From NCBI GenBank assembly GCA_040512755.1, contig JBEVEP010000275.1, positions 1 through 18,708 of the forward strand: a DNA stretch of 18,708 nucleotides, given 5' to 3'. The stretch comes from JBEVEP01 sp040512755. Lineage in GTDB: Bacteria; Pseudomonadota; Alphaproteobacteria; Rhizobiales; Rhizobiaceae. Shown piece after piece: positions 7,437 through 14,103 of the stretch. The notes under the pieces were generated by a model. It worked only from the letters and a program-made list of their open reading frames with translations, was not told the origin of the DNA and ran no database searches. The translations under genes and the position numbers were made by a program. How positions within the stretch are numbered: position 1 is the stretch's first letter; the number at the start of each line of letters is the position of its first letter.

Positions 7437-7862
7437 TCAGTTGCGGTCGTCCGGGAATACCGGAATCGGCATGAATTCAACACCGTCCTCGAGCAGGTCC
7501 CGCGCTTCCTCGGCGGTAGCCTCGCCGTAGATGCCCCGCGGATCGGCCTCGCCGAAATGGATCTTGCGCGCCTCCTCGGCAAACTTGTCACCGACATAGT
7601 CGGCGTTCTCACGCAGCTTTTCCGCCAGCGCCTTCATCTGGGTCAGAGTGGCCCGCTGTTCTGCGCTGATGGCAAGCGCCATTTTCTCTTTCTTTCGGCC
7701 TGTGGAAACGGCAGGTGTCATCAGCGCCTTACCCACCTTGCGAGAGCCGCATTGCGGGCAGTCCACAAGTCCGCGCTTCTGCTGGGTGTCGAAGTCGTCA
7801 TTGTTGCGGAACCAGGCCTCGAACTCGTGGTCCTGGTCGCAAATGAGGGAGAAGCGGATCAA
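7437..7862 (-). CDS. DUF1178 family protein
   Basis: The 141-residue protein matches the small DUF1178 family of alpha- and betaproteobacteria by its start (MIRFSLICDQDHEFEAWFRN) and its putative zinc site: Cys8, His12, then CPQC at 35-38. The middle is charged and probably helical (EQRATLTQMKALAEKLRENADYVG). The end carries EEARKIHFGEADPRGIYGEA and a Pro-rich tail. No biochemical role is established for the family. Its start codon overlaps the stop of the nitrilase-family gene by four bases (ATGA), pointing to translational coupling and possibly a shared pathway. It is intact and of normal length. Confidence 0.93.
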   Translation of the reverse strand: MIRFSLICDQDHEFEAWFRNNDDFDTQQKRGLVDCPQCGSRKVGKALMTPAVSTGRKKEKMALAISAEQRATLTQMKALAEKLRENADYVGDKFAEEARKIHFGEADPRGIYGEATAEEARDLLEDGVEFMPIPVFPDDRN

Positions 7863-8719
7863 GATGCGGCCCTCAGGCGCGGGCTGCCGGCTGCGACCCG
7901 GACAGAGAAGTCCCGCGCATTCCTGAGGTTCGGTATCTTCTTGCGGGCGGCGGCGGATGCTGCGGTATCGATCTCAGCATAGACAATGCCGGGTTCAGCG
8001 TTGCCGGCATCGGCAACGACGCGGCCCCACGGATCGACGATCAGCGAGTGGCCGTAAGTCTCGCGGCCATCTTCGTGTAGCCCGCCCTGGGCGGCGGCGA
8101 CAACCCAGGCCCCGTTTTCGATAGCGCGCGCTCTAAGAAGCACATGCCAATGCGCCTCGCCAGTCTGGCGCGTGAAGGCAGCGGGAACTGTGAGCACTTC
8201 CGCGCCGGCCATGGCCTGCGCCCGGAAAAGCTGAGGAAAGCGCAGATCATAGCAGACGGCAAGACCGATCCTGGCATCCGGCAGGTCTGCCACCACCGTT
8301 TCCGTGCCCGGCTCATAGGCGGACGATTCACGCCAGCTCTCGCCATTATCGAGATCGACGTCGAACATGTGAACCTTGTCGTAGTTCGTGACGAGTTCGC
8401 CATTAGGGTCGTAGAGCAACGCCCTATTGGCAAGTTTGCCGTCTGGCAGTGCGATTGCGTTCGAGCCGACATGGATATGAATACCAAGTTCGGCAGCCAG
8501 CCGCTTCGCCGCCTGCGCGACCAGATCACTCTCTACCGGCCGGAACAATGTGCTCCGCGCCACGCTGTCGCGCACGATCGCGTTGGTCATTTCGGGCGTC
8601 TGCACATAGCGCGCGCCATTCGCAGCGGCCTCCCGGACCATCTGTTCGAAGTCAACCACGTTGCGCTCGGGATCGGTGCCTGAGCGCATCTGGATCGCTG
8701 CAGCCTTAAACACACCCAT
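7859..8719 (-). CDS. Carbon-nitrogen hydrolase, NIT1-like (probable deaminated glutathione amidase)
   Basis: The 286-residue protein belongs to the nitrilase superfamily. The catalytic triad is visible: Glu43 in QTPEMTN, Lys115 in NYDKVHMFDVD and Cys156 in GLAVCYDLRFP. The KVHMFDVD and CYDLRFPQLFR blocks are those of the NIT1/NIT2-like branch, whose characterised members hydrolyse deaminated glutathione or omega-amides of 2-oxo acids. The exact substrate is inferred from family resemblance only, though the adjacent glutaredoxin gene fits a glutathione theme. It is nine bases downstream of grxC and overlaps the DUF1178 gene. The N-terminus MGVFKAAAIQM is the expected start. Confidence 0.92.
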   Translation of the reverse strand: MGVFKAAAIQMRSGTDPERNVVDFEQMVREAAANGARYVQTPEMTNAIVRDSVARSTLFRPVESDLVAQAAKRLAAELGIHIHVGSNAIALPDGKLANRALLYDPNGELVTNYDKVHMFDVDLDNGESWRESSAYEPGTETVVADLPDARIGLAVCYDLRFPQLFRAQAMAGAEVLTVPAAFTRQTGEAHWHVLLRARAIENGAWVVAAAQGGLHEDGRETYGHSLIVDPWGRVVADAGNAEPGIVYAEIDTAASAAARKKIPNLRNARDFSVRVAAGSPRLRAAS

Positions 8720-8728
8720 GACTGTTCC

Positions 8729-8998
8729 TCAGTTCACCGTATCGCTCGCCAGCAGCGCATCGAGCCGGCCCTCGGCCTCCAGAGCGTGGAGATCGTCGGC
8801 CCCGCCGACATGCACATCGCCAATGAAAATCTGCGGGAAGGTCCAGCGGCCATTGGAGCGCTGAATCATTTCCTGTCTTAATTCGGGCGAAAAACTCGCG
8901 TCGTGCTCCGTATATGCCACGCCCTTGCTGTCAAGCAACCGCTTGGCGGCGGCGCAATAGCCGCACATTATGCGCGTGTAGATCGTCACGTCAGCCAT
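8729..8998 (-). CDS. grxC: Glutaredoxin 3
   Basis: The 89-residue thioredoxin-fold protein reduces disulfides at the expense of glutathione in the cytoplasm. The active-site motif is Cys12-Gly-Tyr-Cys15, in place of the CPYC of the E. coli enzyme; I recall CGYC as common in rhizobial GrxC. The cis-proline loop TFPQIFI (residues 53-59) and the glutathione-binding GGADDL are present. The position often occupied by a third cysteine (GGCDDL) is Ala here. It lies 26 bases after comF and nine bases before the nitrilase-family gene, so it is probably in the same operon. Confidence 0.96.
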   Translation of the reverse strand: MADVTIYTRIMCGYCAAAKRLLDSKGVAYTEHDASFSPELRQEMIQRSNGRWTFPQIFIGDVHVGGADDLHALEAEGRLDALLASDTVN

Positions 8999-9024
8999 GC
9001 CGAAAATCCAGTGCCCTTTCGCAC

Positions 9025-9810
9025 CTATATAGTCGCCGCCTCGTCGGGCTGAAAGTCCCCCGGAAGGACGCGCGCAAAAGTCAGTATGTCGACATTTGTC
9101 GCACCGGCTTTCTTCAAAGCTTTCGCGACGGCCGAGACTGTCGCGCCGGTGGTGTAAACGTCGTCAACAATCAGCACATGCCGTCCCCGGATTTCGATTT
9201 CCGCTTCCGCCGGTACGCGGAAGGCTCCGCGCACATTCTCCTCGCGTTCGCGCAGGCCGAGCCCGACCTGCTGACGCGTCACTTTCACGCGCCGCACCGC
9301 CGACGGTTCAAAGCGCTTTGCAGACAGGCCCGCGATGGCGCGTGCCAGTTCGGCCGATTGATTGAAGCGCCTCGAAAAGAACCTGCGCCAATGCAGTGGC
9401 ACCGGGACGATGATTTCGGCATCCTGCAGGAGTTCCGCACCCGCACGAAGCATCCAGCGGGCCATCCACGGCGCCAGGTCGGTCCGGTCGTTGTATTTCA
9501 GGCGGTGAACCATCTGGCGCGCCGCGCCGGAATAGGCAACGGCGGCGCGCGCCCGCTTGAACGGCGGCGGGTTGGCGATCGCGTCGGCAGAAAGGAACCC
9601 TTCGCCCATATCATGCGTGAAGGGCGTGCCCATGACTTCGCACCAGGGCCTCTCAAGAAATCTCAAACCGGGCCAGCAGGCTCCACACAGCGTCCCCGGT
9701 TGCGAGACCTGCTTGCGGCAGCCGATACACACGGGCGGAAAGAGGAGCTCGCCCGACCATCCGAGGACGGCCCGAGCAAAACCCTTGATCTCTCTCACCG
9801 GATGGGTCAC
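9025..9810 (-). CDS. comF: ComF family protein (phosphoribosyltransferase-like, with zinc finger)
   Basis: The 261-residue product has the ComF layout. A four-cysteine zinc site lies near the N-terminus (Cys28, Cys31, Cys42, Cys45). The middle contains VPVPLHWRRFFSRRFNQSAELA, and the PRPP-binding signature VLIVDDVYTTGAT is at about 212-224. ComF proteins take part in DNA uptake in competent bacteria, but many carriers are not known to be competent, so the role here is open. The start codon is GTG (9810) with GAGG about seven bases upstream. It heads a minus-strand operon with grxC, the amidase and the DUF1178 gene, and is divergent from the methyltransferase-like gene. Confidence 0.94.
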   Translation of the reverse strand: MTHPVREIKGFARAVLGWSGELLFPPVCIGCRKQVSQPGTLCGACWPGLRFLERPWCEVMGTPFTHDMGEGFLSADAIANPPPFKRARAAVAYSGAARQMVHRLKYNDRTDLAPWMARWMLRAGAELLQDAEIIVPVPLHWRRFFSRRFNQSAELARAIAGLSAKRFEPSAVRRVKVTRQQVGLGLREREENVRGAFRVPAEAEIEIRGRHVLIVDDVYTTGATVSAVAKALKKAGATNVDILTFARVLPGDFQPDEAATI

Positions 9811-9890
9811 GAGCTTGCCTCGGCCAGTTGCCGCAGTATTGACACAACCTGGACGTGTGGCAAGCCGGAATCGCAGAGGATAGCGAGGCA

Positions 9891-10778
9891 GTGGAGCAAA
9901 TCTTCGATACGGCGCTGATCATCGAGCGCCGAAGGCGGGCCCTCGCCAAAGGCGATGCGGGCGCGGCCTTCCTGCTGGACCGCGCGGTGGAAGACTTTCT
10001 CGACCGGCTCGGCACCGTAGACCGGCGGTTTGTCGCAGCGGCCGCCATCTTTTGCACAACCCCGGCCACCGCGGCGGCTCTGCTCTCCAGCGGCAAGGTC
10101 GAACAGGTCCAGCGCATCGAGGCGCACAGGGACTTCCTGGAAGGTTCTGCTGGGAAAGTGGCCTCAGGCGACCACCTCCCGCTCGACCCGGAAAGCGTTG
10201 ACCTCGCAGTCTCGCTTCTGTCCCTCCAGGAGGCAAACGACGTTCCCGGCGCCCTCATCCAGATTCGACGCGCTTTGCGGCCGGACGGCCTGTTTCTGGG
10301 AGCGATGGCCGGCGCCGGTACGCTTGCGGAACTGCGCGAAAGTTTGCTCGCAGCCGAAACTGAAATCGCCGGCGGGGCCAGTCCGCGCGTCATTCCGTTC
10401 GCCGATATTCGCGACGTCGGCGGATTGTTGCAGCGAGCCGGCTTCGCGCTGCCCGTGACCGACGTCGAGACGGTGACCGTCCGCTACGATACGATGTTCG
10501 GATTGATCCGCGATCTGCGCGCCATGGGGACCACCAACGCGCTTCGGGCGCGATCCCGGCGGCCCGGCACACGGCGCTTGTTCCAGCGTGCGGCTGAGAT
10601 TTATGCGAAGCGCTTTTCGGACCCCGACGGCCGCGTGCGCGCGACGTTCTCATTCATCTGGATGTCGGGATGGGCGCCCCACGCCTCGCAACAGCAGCCG
10701 CTCAAGCCCGGCTCCGCTGAGGTTTCTCTGGCCAAGGTTCTCGCCAAGCCGAAACCAACAGAAACTTCGGAAGAATAA
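9891..10778 (+). CDS. Methyltransferase-fold protein, BioC/NDUFAF5-like
   Basis: The 295-residue protein begins in family style (VEQIFDTALIIERRRRAL). The middle keeps later class I methyltransferase motifs: GDHLPLDPESVDLAVSLLSLQ, then the strand-loop LRPDGLFLGAM and LAELRESL. A C-terminal segment has VRYDTMFGLIRDLRAMGTTNAL, typical of alphaproteobacterial relatives of mitochondrial NDUFAF5, a complex I assembly factor. The glycine-rich SAM motif I is not recognisable: residues 49-62 read AAAAIFCTTPATAA. SAM-dependent methyl transfer is therefore not assured. A GTG at 9891 with AGAGGA ten bases upstream is the best start; an ATG at 9855 would add 12 unlikely residues. The Lys/Pro-rich tail is probably disordered. 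Confidence 0.85.
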   Translation: MEQIFDTALIIERRRRALAKGDAGAAFLLDRAVEDFLDRLGTVDRRFVAAAAIFCTTPATAAALLSSGKVEQVQRIEAHRDFLEGSAGKVASGDHLPLDPESVDLAVSLLSLQEANDVPGALIQIRRALRPDGLFLGAMAGAGTLAELRESLLAAETEIAGGASPRVIPFADIRDVGGLLQRAGFALPVTDVETVTVRYDTMFGLIRDLRAMGTTNALRARSRRPGTRRLFQRAAEIYAKRFSDPDGRVRATFSFIWMSGWAPHASQQQPLKPGSAEVSLAKVLAKPKPTETSEE

Positions 10779-10792
10779 CGCCGATAAGACAA

Positions 10793-10960
10793 CTATCTGA
10801 TGGCTTGCTCAAGCATGTCAGCATTGTCGTTCCACATACCTTCAATGATAGATCCGACGTTTCCGACACCGGTGAAGATGGCTAGCGAGATAAGCCCGGC
10901 AATCAATCCATACTCAATGGCTGTCGCCCCCTTCTCGTCTTCAAAAAAGTTCCAGATCAT
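10793..10960 (-). CDS. Flp/Fap-type IVb pilin (small pilin precursor)
   Basis: The 55-residue protein has the prepilin layout of Flp pilins: a short charged leader (MIWNFFEDEKG) cut after Gly11, a mature start ATAIEYGLIAGLIS with the conserved Glu and Tyr, one hydrophobic helix to about residue 38, and a short polar tail. Such pilins are cleaved by TadV/CpaA peptidase and assembled by the Tad machinery at the inner membrane. No tad or cpa genes are in the window, so this is an orphan copy here. An in-frame ATG at 10975 would add five residues (MGGVT). The second ATG gives the usual leader length, but the Shine-Dalgarno evidence is weak for either. Confidence 0.9.
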   Translation of the reverse strand: MIWNFFEDEKGATAIEYGLIAGLISLAIFTGVGNVGSIIEGMWNDNADMLEQAIR

Positions 10961-11008
10961 TGTAACACCGCCCATCGCCCCGATGGTTTTTACCCTACAG
11001 CGAACCCA

Positions 11009-11037
11009 TTAAGAAAGGTTAACGGCGGAGTATTAAC
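11009..11037. promoter_or_regulatory. Cluster of TTAA(C) half-sites upstream of the Flp pilin
   Basis: TTAA occurs at 11009, 11019 and 11033, the last two followed by C. CtrA, the alphaproteobacterial cell-cycle regulator that controls pilin genes in Caulobacter, binds TTAA-N7-TTAA. The spacings here are six and ten, so the match is imperfect. Confidence 0.25.
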
Positions 11038-11101
11038 GCGGCGGTAACAAAGCGGCTCGCAACTGAATCAAAGCCAGTCGATTTCTGCCGGCAAACGCAG
11101 C

Positions 11102-11413
11102 TCAGCAGTCGCCTGACTGTTCGCCGTTGCCCCGGATGGTGCACACCGAGGCGGGCGACGCTTGCAGCACACTTCTGCGAATTGTGTAGGTTTCGCCGCG
11201 GGTGACTGTTCCGGTCTTGAAGGTGTCGAGGCCAGTATTGTCCTGCAACGCCCAATCGCGGGAACGCTTGTCGGCTATGGGCACCATCATCAGCGTGAAT
11301 GCGATTGCCACGACGCCGAACAAAAGCGCCACCCGTACAGCGCCGATCCCGGCATTCCAGAATGGCAACGTACGATCCTCGCGGATCGAGCTCCAGTCAT
11401 CCCTCGGATGCAT
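11102..11413 (-). CDS. Hypothetical small membrane protein with one transmembrane helix
   Basis: The 103-residue protein has a charged N-terminus (MHPRDDWSSIREDRTLPFWN), one hydrophobic segment at about residues 21-46, and a polar C-terminal part of about 55 residues with Cys91 and a terminal Cys103. The tail contains TFKTGTVTRGETYTIRRSV. If the N-terminus is inside, which the flanking basic residues do not settle, the tail would be periplasmic and its two cysteines could form a disulfide. A very strong Shine-Dalgarno, GGAGGGGAG (11419-11427), sits five bases before the ATG, which supports a real gene. I do not recognise a characterised family, although the N-terminal block resembles conserved hypothetical proteins I recall from rhizobia. 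No function is proposed. Confidence 0.8.
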   Translation of the reverse strand: MHPRDDWSSIREDRTLPFWNAGIGAVRVALLFGVVAIAFTLMMVPIADKRSRDWALQDNTGLDTFKTGTVTRGETYTIRRSVLQASPASVCTIRGNGEQSGDC

Positions 11414-11431
11414 GCCTACTCCCCTCCGGTG

Positions 11432-11443
11432 CGCACATGTGCG
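11432..11443. repeat. Perfect 12-base palindrome CGCACATGTGCG in the leader of the small membrane protein gene
   Basis: CGCACATGTGCG equals its own reverse complement and lies 18 bases upstream of the ATG at 11413, directly before the Shine-Dalgarno. The position suits a repressor operator or a small mRNA hairpin. Confidence 0.5.
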
Positions 11444-11474
11444 TATCCGGCCCCAAGCGTTAATTTAACTTTGC

Positions 11475-11501
11475 ATAATATGCTGAACAGCCGATTAACA
11501 A
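11475..11501 (-). promoter_or_regulatory. Candidate promoter for the small membrane protein gene
   Basis: On the minus strand TTGTTA (11501-11496) and TATTAT (11480-11475) are separated by 15 bases, a short spacer. The region is clearly AT-richer than its surroundings and contains the near-palindrome GCATAATATGC (11473-11483). Confidence 0.3.
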
Positions 11502-11539
11502 CGCCTCCGAGCAATCCCATTCTCATCGATTTCGCCCCT

Positions 11540-11953
11540 TCAAAGCAGATCGATCAGGAACGGGATCAACGGCTCGTCGGCCGGCGGCATCGGATAATCG
11601 CGCATCTGGCGGGGCCGCACCCATTTGAGAACCTGCCCCTCCTTGGCCGCGGCAGTGCCCCAGAAACGGCGGCAGACAAACAGCGGCATCAGCAGGTGAA
11701 ACGTATCGTAGGTATGGCTGGCAAAGGTCAGCGGCGCGAGACAGGCAACCTTGGTTTCTATCCCGATTTCCTCGTGAAGTTCACGGACGACCGTTTCCTC
11801 GGGTGTTTCGCCCGGTTCGACCTTGCCGCCGGGAAATTCCCAGAGCCCAGCGAGCGTCTTGCCTTCCGGCCGCTGGGCGAGAAGCACGCGCCCGTCTGCA
11901 TCCACCAGCGCGCAGGCGGCGACCAGTAAGAGGCGCTTTTCACCTGTTTCCAT
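11540..11953 (-). CDS. mutT: MutT-like Nudix hydrolase (8-oxo-dGTP diphosphatase type)
   Basis: The 137-residue protein carries a complete Nudix box at about residues 43-65: Gly43, Glu49, Arg57-Glu58, Glu61-Glu62, Gly64. The box is preceded by LLAQRPEGKTLAGLWEFPGG, the block typical of MutT enzymes that remove oxidised guanine nucleotides from the pool. A near-terminal WVRPRQMRDYPMPPAD motif supports MutT rather than other Nudix branches. The frame is open 46 codons upstream, but that part overlaps the GNAT gene and METGEKRLLLVAACAL is the normal start. The ATG at 11953 lies two bases after the GNAT stop, so it is the third gene of an argJ-GNAT-mutT operon. The exact substrate is inferred. 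Confidence 0.94.
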   Translation of the reverse strand: METGEKRLLLVAACALVDADGRVLLAQRPEGKTLAGLWEFPGGKVEPGETPEETVVRELHEEIGIETKVACLAPLTFASHTYDTFHLLMPLFVCRRFWGTAAAKEGQVLKWVRPRQMRDYPMPPADEPLIPFLIDLL

Positions 11954-11955
11954 GT

Positions 11956-12735
11956 TCAGGTCTCCGGCGGCTGGCGGTAATGATAGCGGTAGACCTCGCC
12001 AAACCCCAACGACGTGTAGAGGCTGCATGCCGGTTCGTTGTCCGCTTCGACCTGCAGCCAGGCGAGACGAGCGCCGCGTGAACGCGCCCATTTCAGAGCC
12101 GACAGCACAAGCCGCCGCGCGTGTCCCTTGCTGCGCTGGCCCGCCTCGGTGGCAATCTCAAAGAAGCCCGCGAGATCCTTGTCGTGGACGCAGATCGCGG
12201 TGGCGACCGGCTCACCGTTGGCCTCAAGCACAAAAAGTCCAACCTCGGGCTGTATGCGCGAGATCAGTTCCGAAAGCCCTTGCTGAAGTTCGGGGTCGAA
12301 GCCATGGACCTTCGCCGCAGCGTCGGTAAAGCGTCCGATGTCCTTCAATGGAATATGATCGACAGCGCCTTCTACTGCCGCCCTGTCGAGCGGCAGACGC
12401 ATGACGATCGATTCAGAAAACCTGTTCCAGCTTTGCTGGTTGAAGTGCCGTTCCAGCACCGTGCCCGAAAGGGGAGAGAGTCGGAATGTCAGCCGTCGGC
12501 CATGGGCCTCGAACCGCCGGGCGGCACGCTGAATACGCCCTTCCAAATCCACCGTATCGTTCGGGTCGAGCGGATTGACCGAATTCAGGCGCTTGGCCGG
12601 ATTGTTGGCCGTCAGCCTGATCACCCAGGTCCCGTCATAGTGGACGGACGCCGCGGGCCAGGCACGGAATCCGGCCGCCTCGAAGCGTCGGACCGCCGCA
12701 AGGTCGGGCTTGTGTGCGCTGCCAGCCGCTGACAC
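11956..12735 (-). CDS. GNAT family N-acetyltransferase
   Basis: The 259-residue protein has a GNAT domain in its C-terminal half, with the acetyl-CoA loop GQRSKGHARR (199-208) and the following LQVEADNEPACSLYTSLGF, a standard motif B. The N-terminal 110 residues (VIRLTANNPAKRLNSVNPLD and so on) form a second region also seen in rhizobial relatives next to argJ. The acceptor substrate is unknown. The start codon is GTG at 12735, with GGAG seven bases upstream inside the end of argJ. Only three bases separate it from the argJ stop and two from the mutT start. The context next to argJ invites an arginine-related role, but other targets are equally possible. Confidence 0.92.
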   Translation of the reverse strand: MSAAGSAHKPDLAAVRRFEAAGFRAWPAASVHYDGTWVIRLTANNPAKRLNSVNPLDPNDTVDLEGRIQRAARRFEAHGRRLTFRLSPLSGTVLERHFNQQSWNRFSESIVMRLPLDRAAVEGAVDHIPLKDIGRFTDAAAKVHGFDPELQQGLSELISRIQPEVGLFVLEANGEPVATAICVHDKDLAGFFEIATEAGQRSKGHARRLVLSALKWARSRGARLAWLQVEADNEPACSLYTSLGFGEVYRYHYRQPPET

Positions 12736-12738
12736 CGC

Positions 12739-13980
12739 TCAGCTCCGGTAATCGCCGTTGATCTCGACATATTCCTTGGTGAGATCGCAGGTCCAGACCG
12801 TAGCCTTGCCGCGTCCCAGGCCGATATCCGCGCGGATACGAATTTCGTCGCTCTTCATGTAAGCGGACGTCGCGTCCTCCGAGTAACCAGGGTCGCGCTC
12901 GCCATTGTGCGCGACACGGATATCGCCGAACCAGACGGACAGGAGATCGCGATCGGCTGGCTCGCCAGCCTTCCCCACCGCCATGACGACGCGTCCCCAA
13001 TTGGCGTCCTCGCCCGCGACGGCCGTCTTGACGAGCGGCGAATTGGCGATCGAAAGCGCGATGCGCTTTGCCGAGCGGGCCGATTTCGCTCCGGTCACGT
13101 CAATTTCGATCTGCTTGCGGGCGCCCTCGCCGTCGCGAACGACTTGAAGCGCGAGCGATTTCAAGACCCTGCTCAACGCGCGGCGGAACTGGCCGAGCCT
13201 CGGGTCCTTCGGATCGGAGATCCTTGGTGCGCCGTTCTTTGCGGCAGCGCCCGTGGCAAAGAGCAGCAAGGTATCGCTTGTGGACGTATCGCTGTCGACA
13301 GTCACCGAATTGAACGTGCCCGCGACGCCCTTCGAAAGGAGGTCCTGAAGCGCCGGCGCGGCGATCGGCGCATCTGTCGCGATGAAGGAGAGCATCGTCG
13401 CCATGTCCGGTGCGATCATGCCCGCGCCCTTGGCGATGCCATTGATCGTCACCGTTGCGCCGCCAAGCTTTACGGCGGCGGTCGCATATTTCGGGTAAGT
13501 GTCGGTCGTCATGATGGCCTTGCCGGCCTCGGCCCACTGGTCCGGCCGGGCTTCATCCACCATGCGGCTCAGCAAGTGGCTGAAGCGGCTCGCGTCGAGA
13601 GGCTCGCCAATGACCCCGGTAGAGGCCAGAAACACCTCTCCGGCCGTACAGCAGGCGGCTTTGGCGGCGGCCGCGCCGGTCATGGCCGTTGTCTCGCGGC
13701 CCCGCTTGCCAGTGAATGCATTGGCGTTGCCCGAATTGACGACAAGCACCCGGGCCCTGCCAGCACCTAGATTCTGGCGGCAGTAGTCGACCGGGGCGGA
13801 AGGGCATTTTGATCTGGTGAAAACGCCGGCGACTTCGGTCCCCTCATCGAAGACCATGACCATCAGGTCGGTGCGGTTCTTGTATTTGATGCCAGCTTCG
13901 GCTGCGGCGATGCGTACGCCCTCGATCGCCGGCATTTTCGGGTGCGATTTCGGCGCGAGCGGGGAAATGGTCGTCGACAT
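12739..13980 (-). CDS. argJ: Bifunctional glutamate N-acetyltransferase / amino-acid acetyltransferase ArgJ
   Basis: The 413-residue product transfers acetyl from N-acetylornithine to glutamate, regenerating N-acetylglutamate in the cyclic arginine pathway; bifunctional forms also use acetyl-CoA. ArgJ precursors cleave themselves before a conserved threonine, seen here as Thr195 in KGAGMIAPDMATML. The oxyanion-forming region NSGNANAFTG (82-91), ASTGVIG and MTTDTYPK are also intact, as is the family end EYVEINGDYRS. The start MSTTISPLAPK has GAGGTG just upstream. It leads the argJ-GNAT-mutT operon and may also be transcribed from the isomerase gene 123 bases upstream. Whether it is mono- or bifunctional cannot be told by eye. 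Confidence 0.97.
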   Translation of the reverse strand: MSTTISPLAPKSHPKMPAIEGVRIAAAEAGIKYKNRTDLMVMVFDEGTEVAGVFTRSKCPSAPVDYCRQNLGAGRARVLVVNSGNANAFTGKRGRETTAMTGAAAAKAACCTAGEVFLASTGVIGEPLDASRFSHLLSRMVDEARPDQWAEAGKAIMTTDTYPKYATAAVKLGGATVTINGIAKGAGMIAPDMATMLSFIATDAPIAAPALQDLLSKGVAGTFNSVTVDSDTSTSDTLLLFATGAAAKNGAPRISDPKDPRLGQFRRALSRVLKSLALQVVRDGEGARKQIEIDVTGAKSARSAKRIALSIANSPLVKTAVAGEDANWGRVVMAVGKAGEPADRDLLSVWFGDIRVAHNGERDPGYSEDATSAYMKSDEIRIRADIGLGRGKATVWTCDLTKEYVEINGDYRS

Positions 13981-14103
13981 GGCACCTCGGTCGGCAAATC
14001 TTTGGAGACGCTCCGTAGCCTGATCGGGTCGGGCGGCGCAAGGCGTTTTCGTCGCCCGGTTGCAGAGGTCGGAAGCTGGTCAGCCTCCGGCCTCGGCGTT
14101 GAA

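Noticed and set aside
9839..9867. TTGACA at 9839-9844 as a promoter for the methyltransferase-like gene
   Set aside because: No -10-like hexamer is found 16-18 bases downstream (AAGCCG at 17).
11954..12091. 46-codon upstream extension of mutT
   Set aside because: It overlaps the GNAT coding region in another frame and precedes the normal MutT start.
12907..13770. Open plus-strand frame of 287 codons
   Set aside because: It is antisense to argJ, which has all family motifs; the plus-strand translation is low in complexity and Arg/Gly-rich.
14028..14068. GC-rich inverted repeat (CGGGCG/CGCCCG) between the isomerase and argJ as a terminator
   Set aside because: The loop is long and no T-run follows on the minus strand, so termination is not supported.
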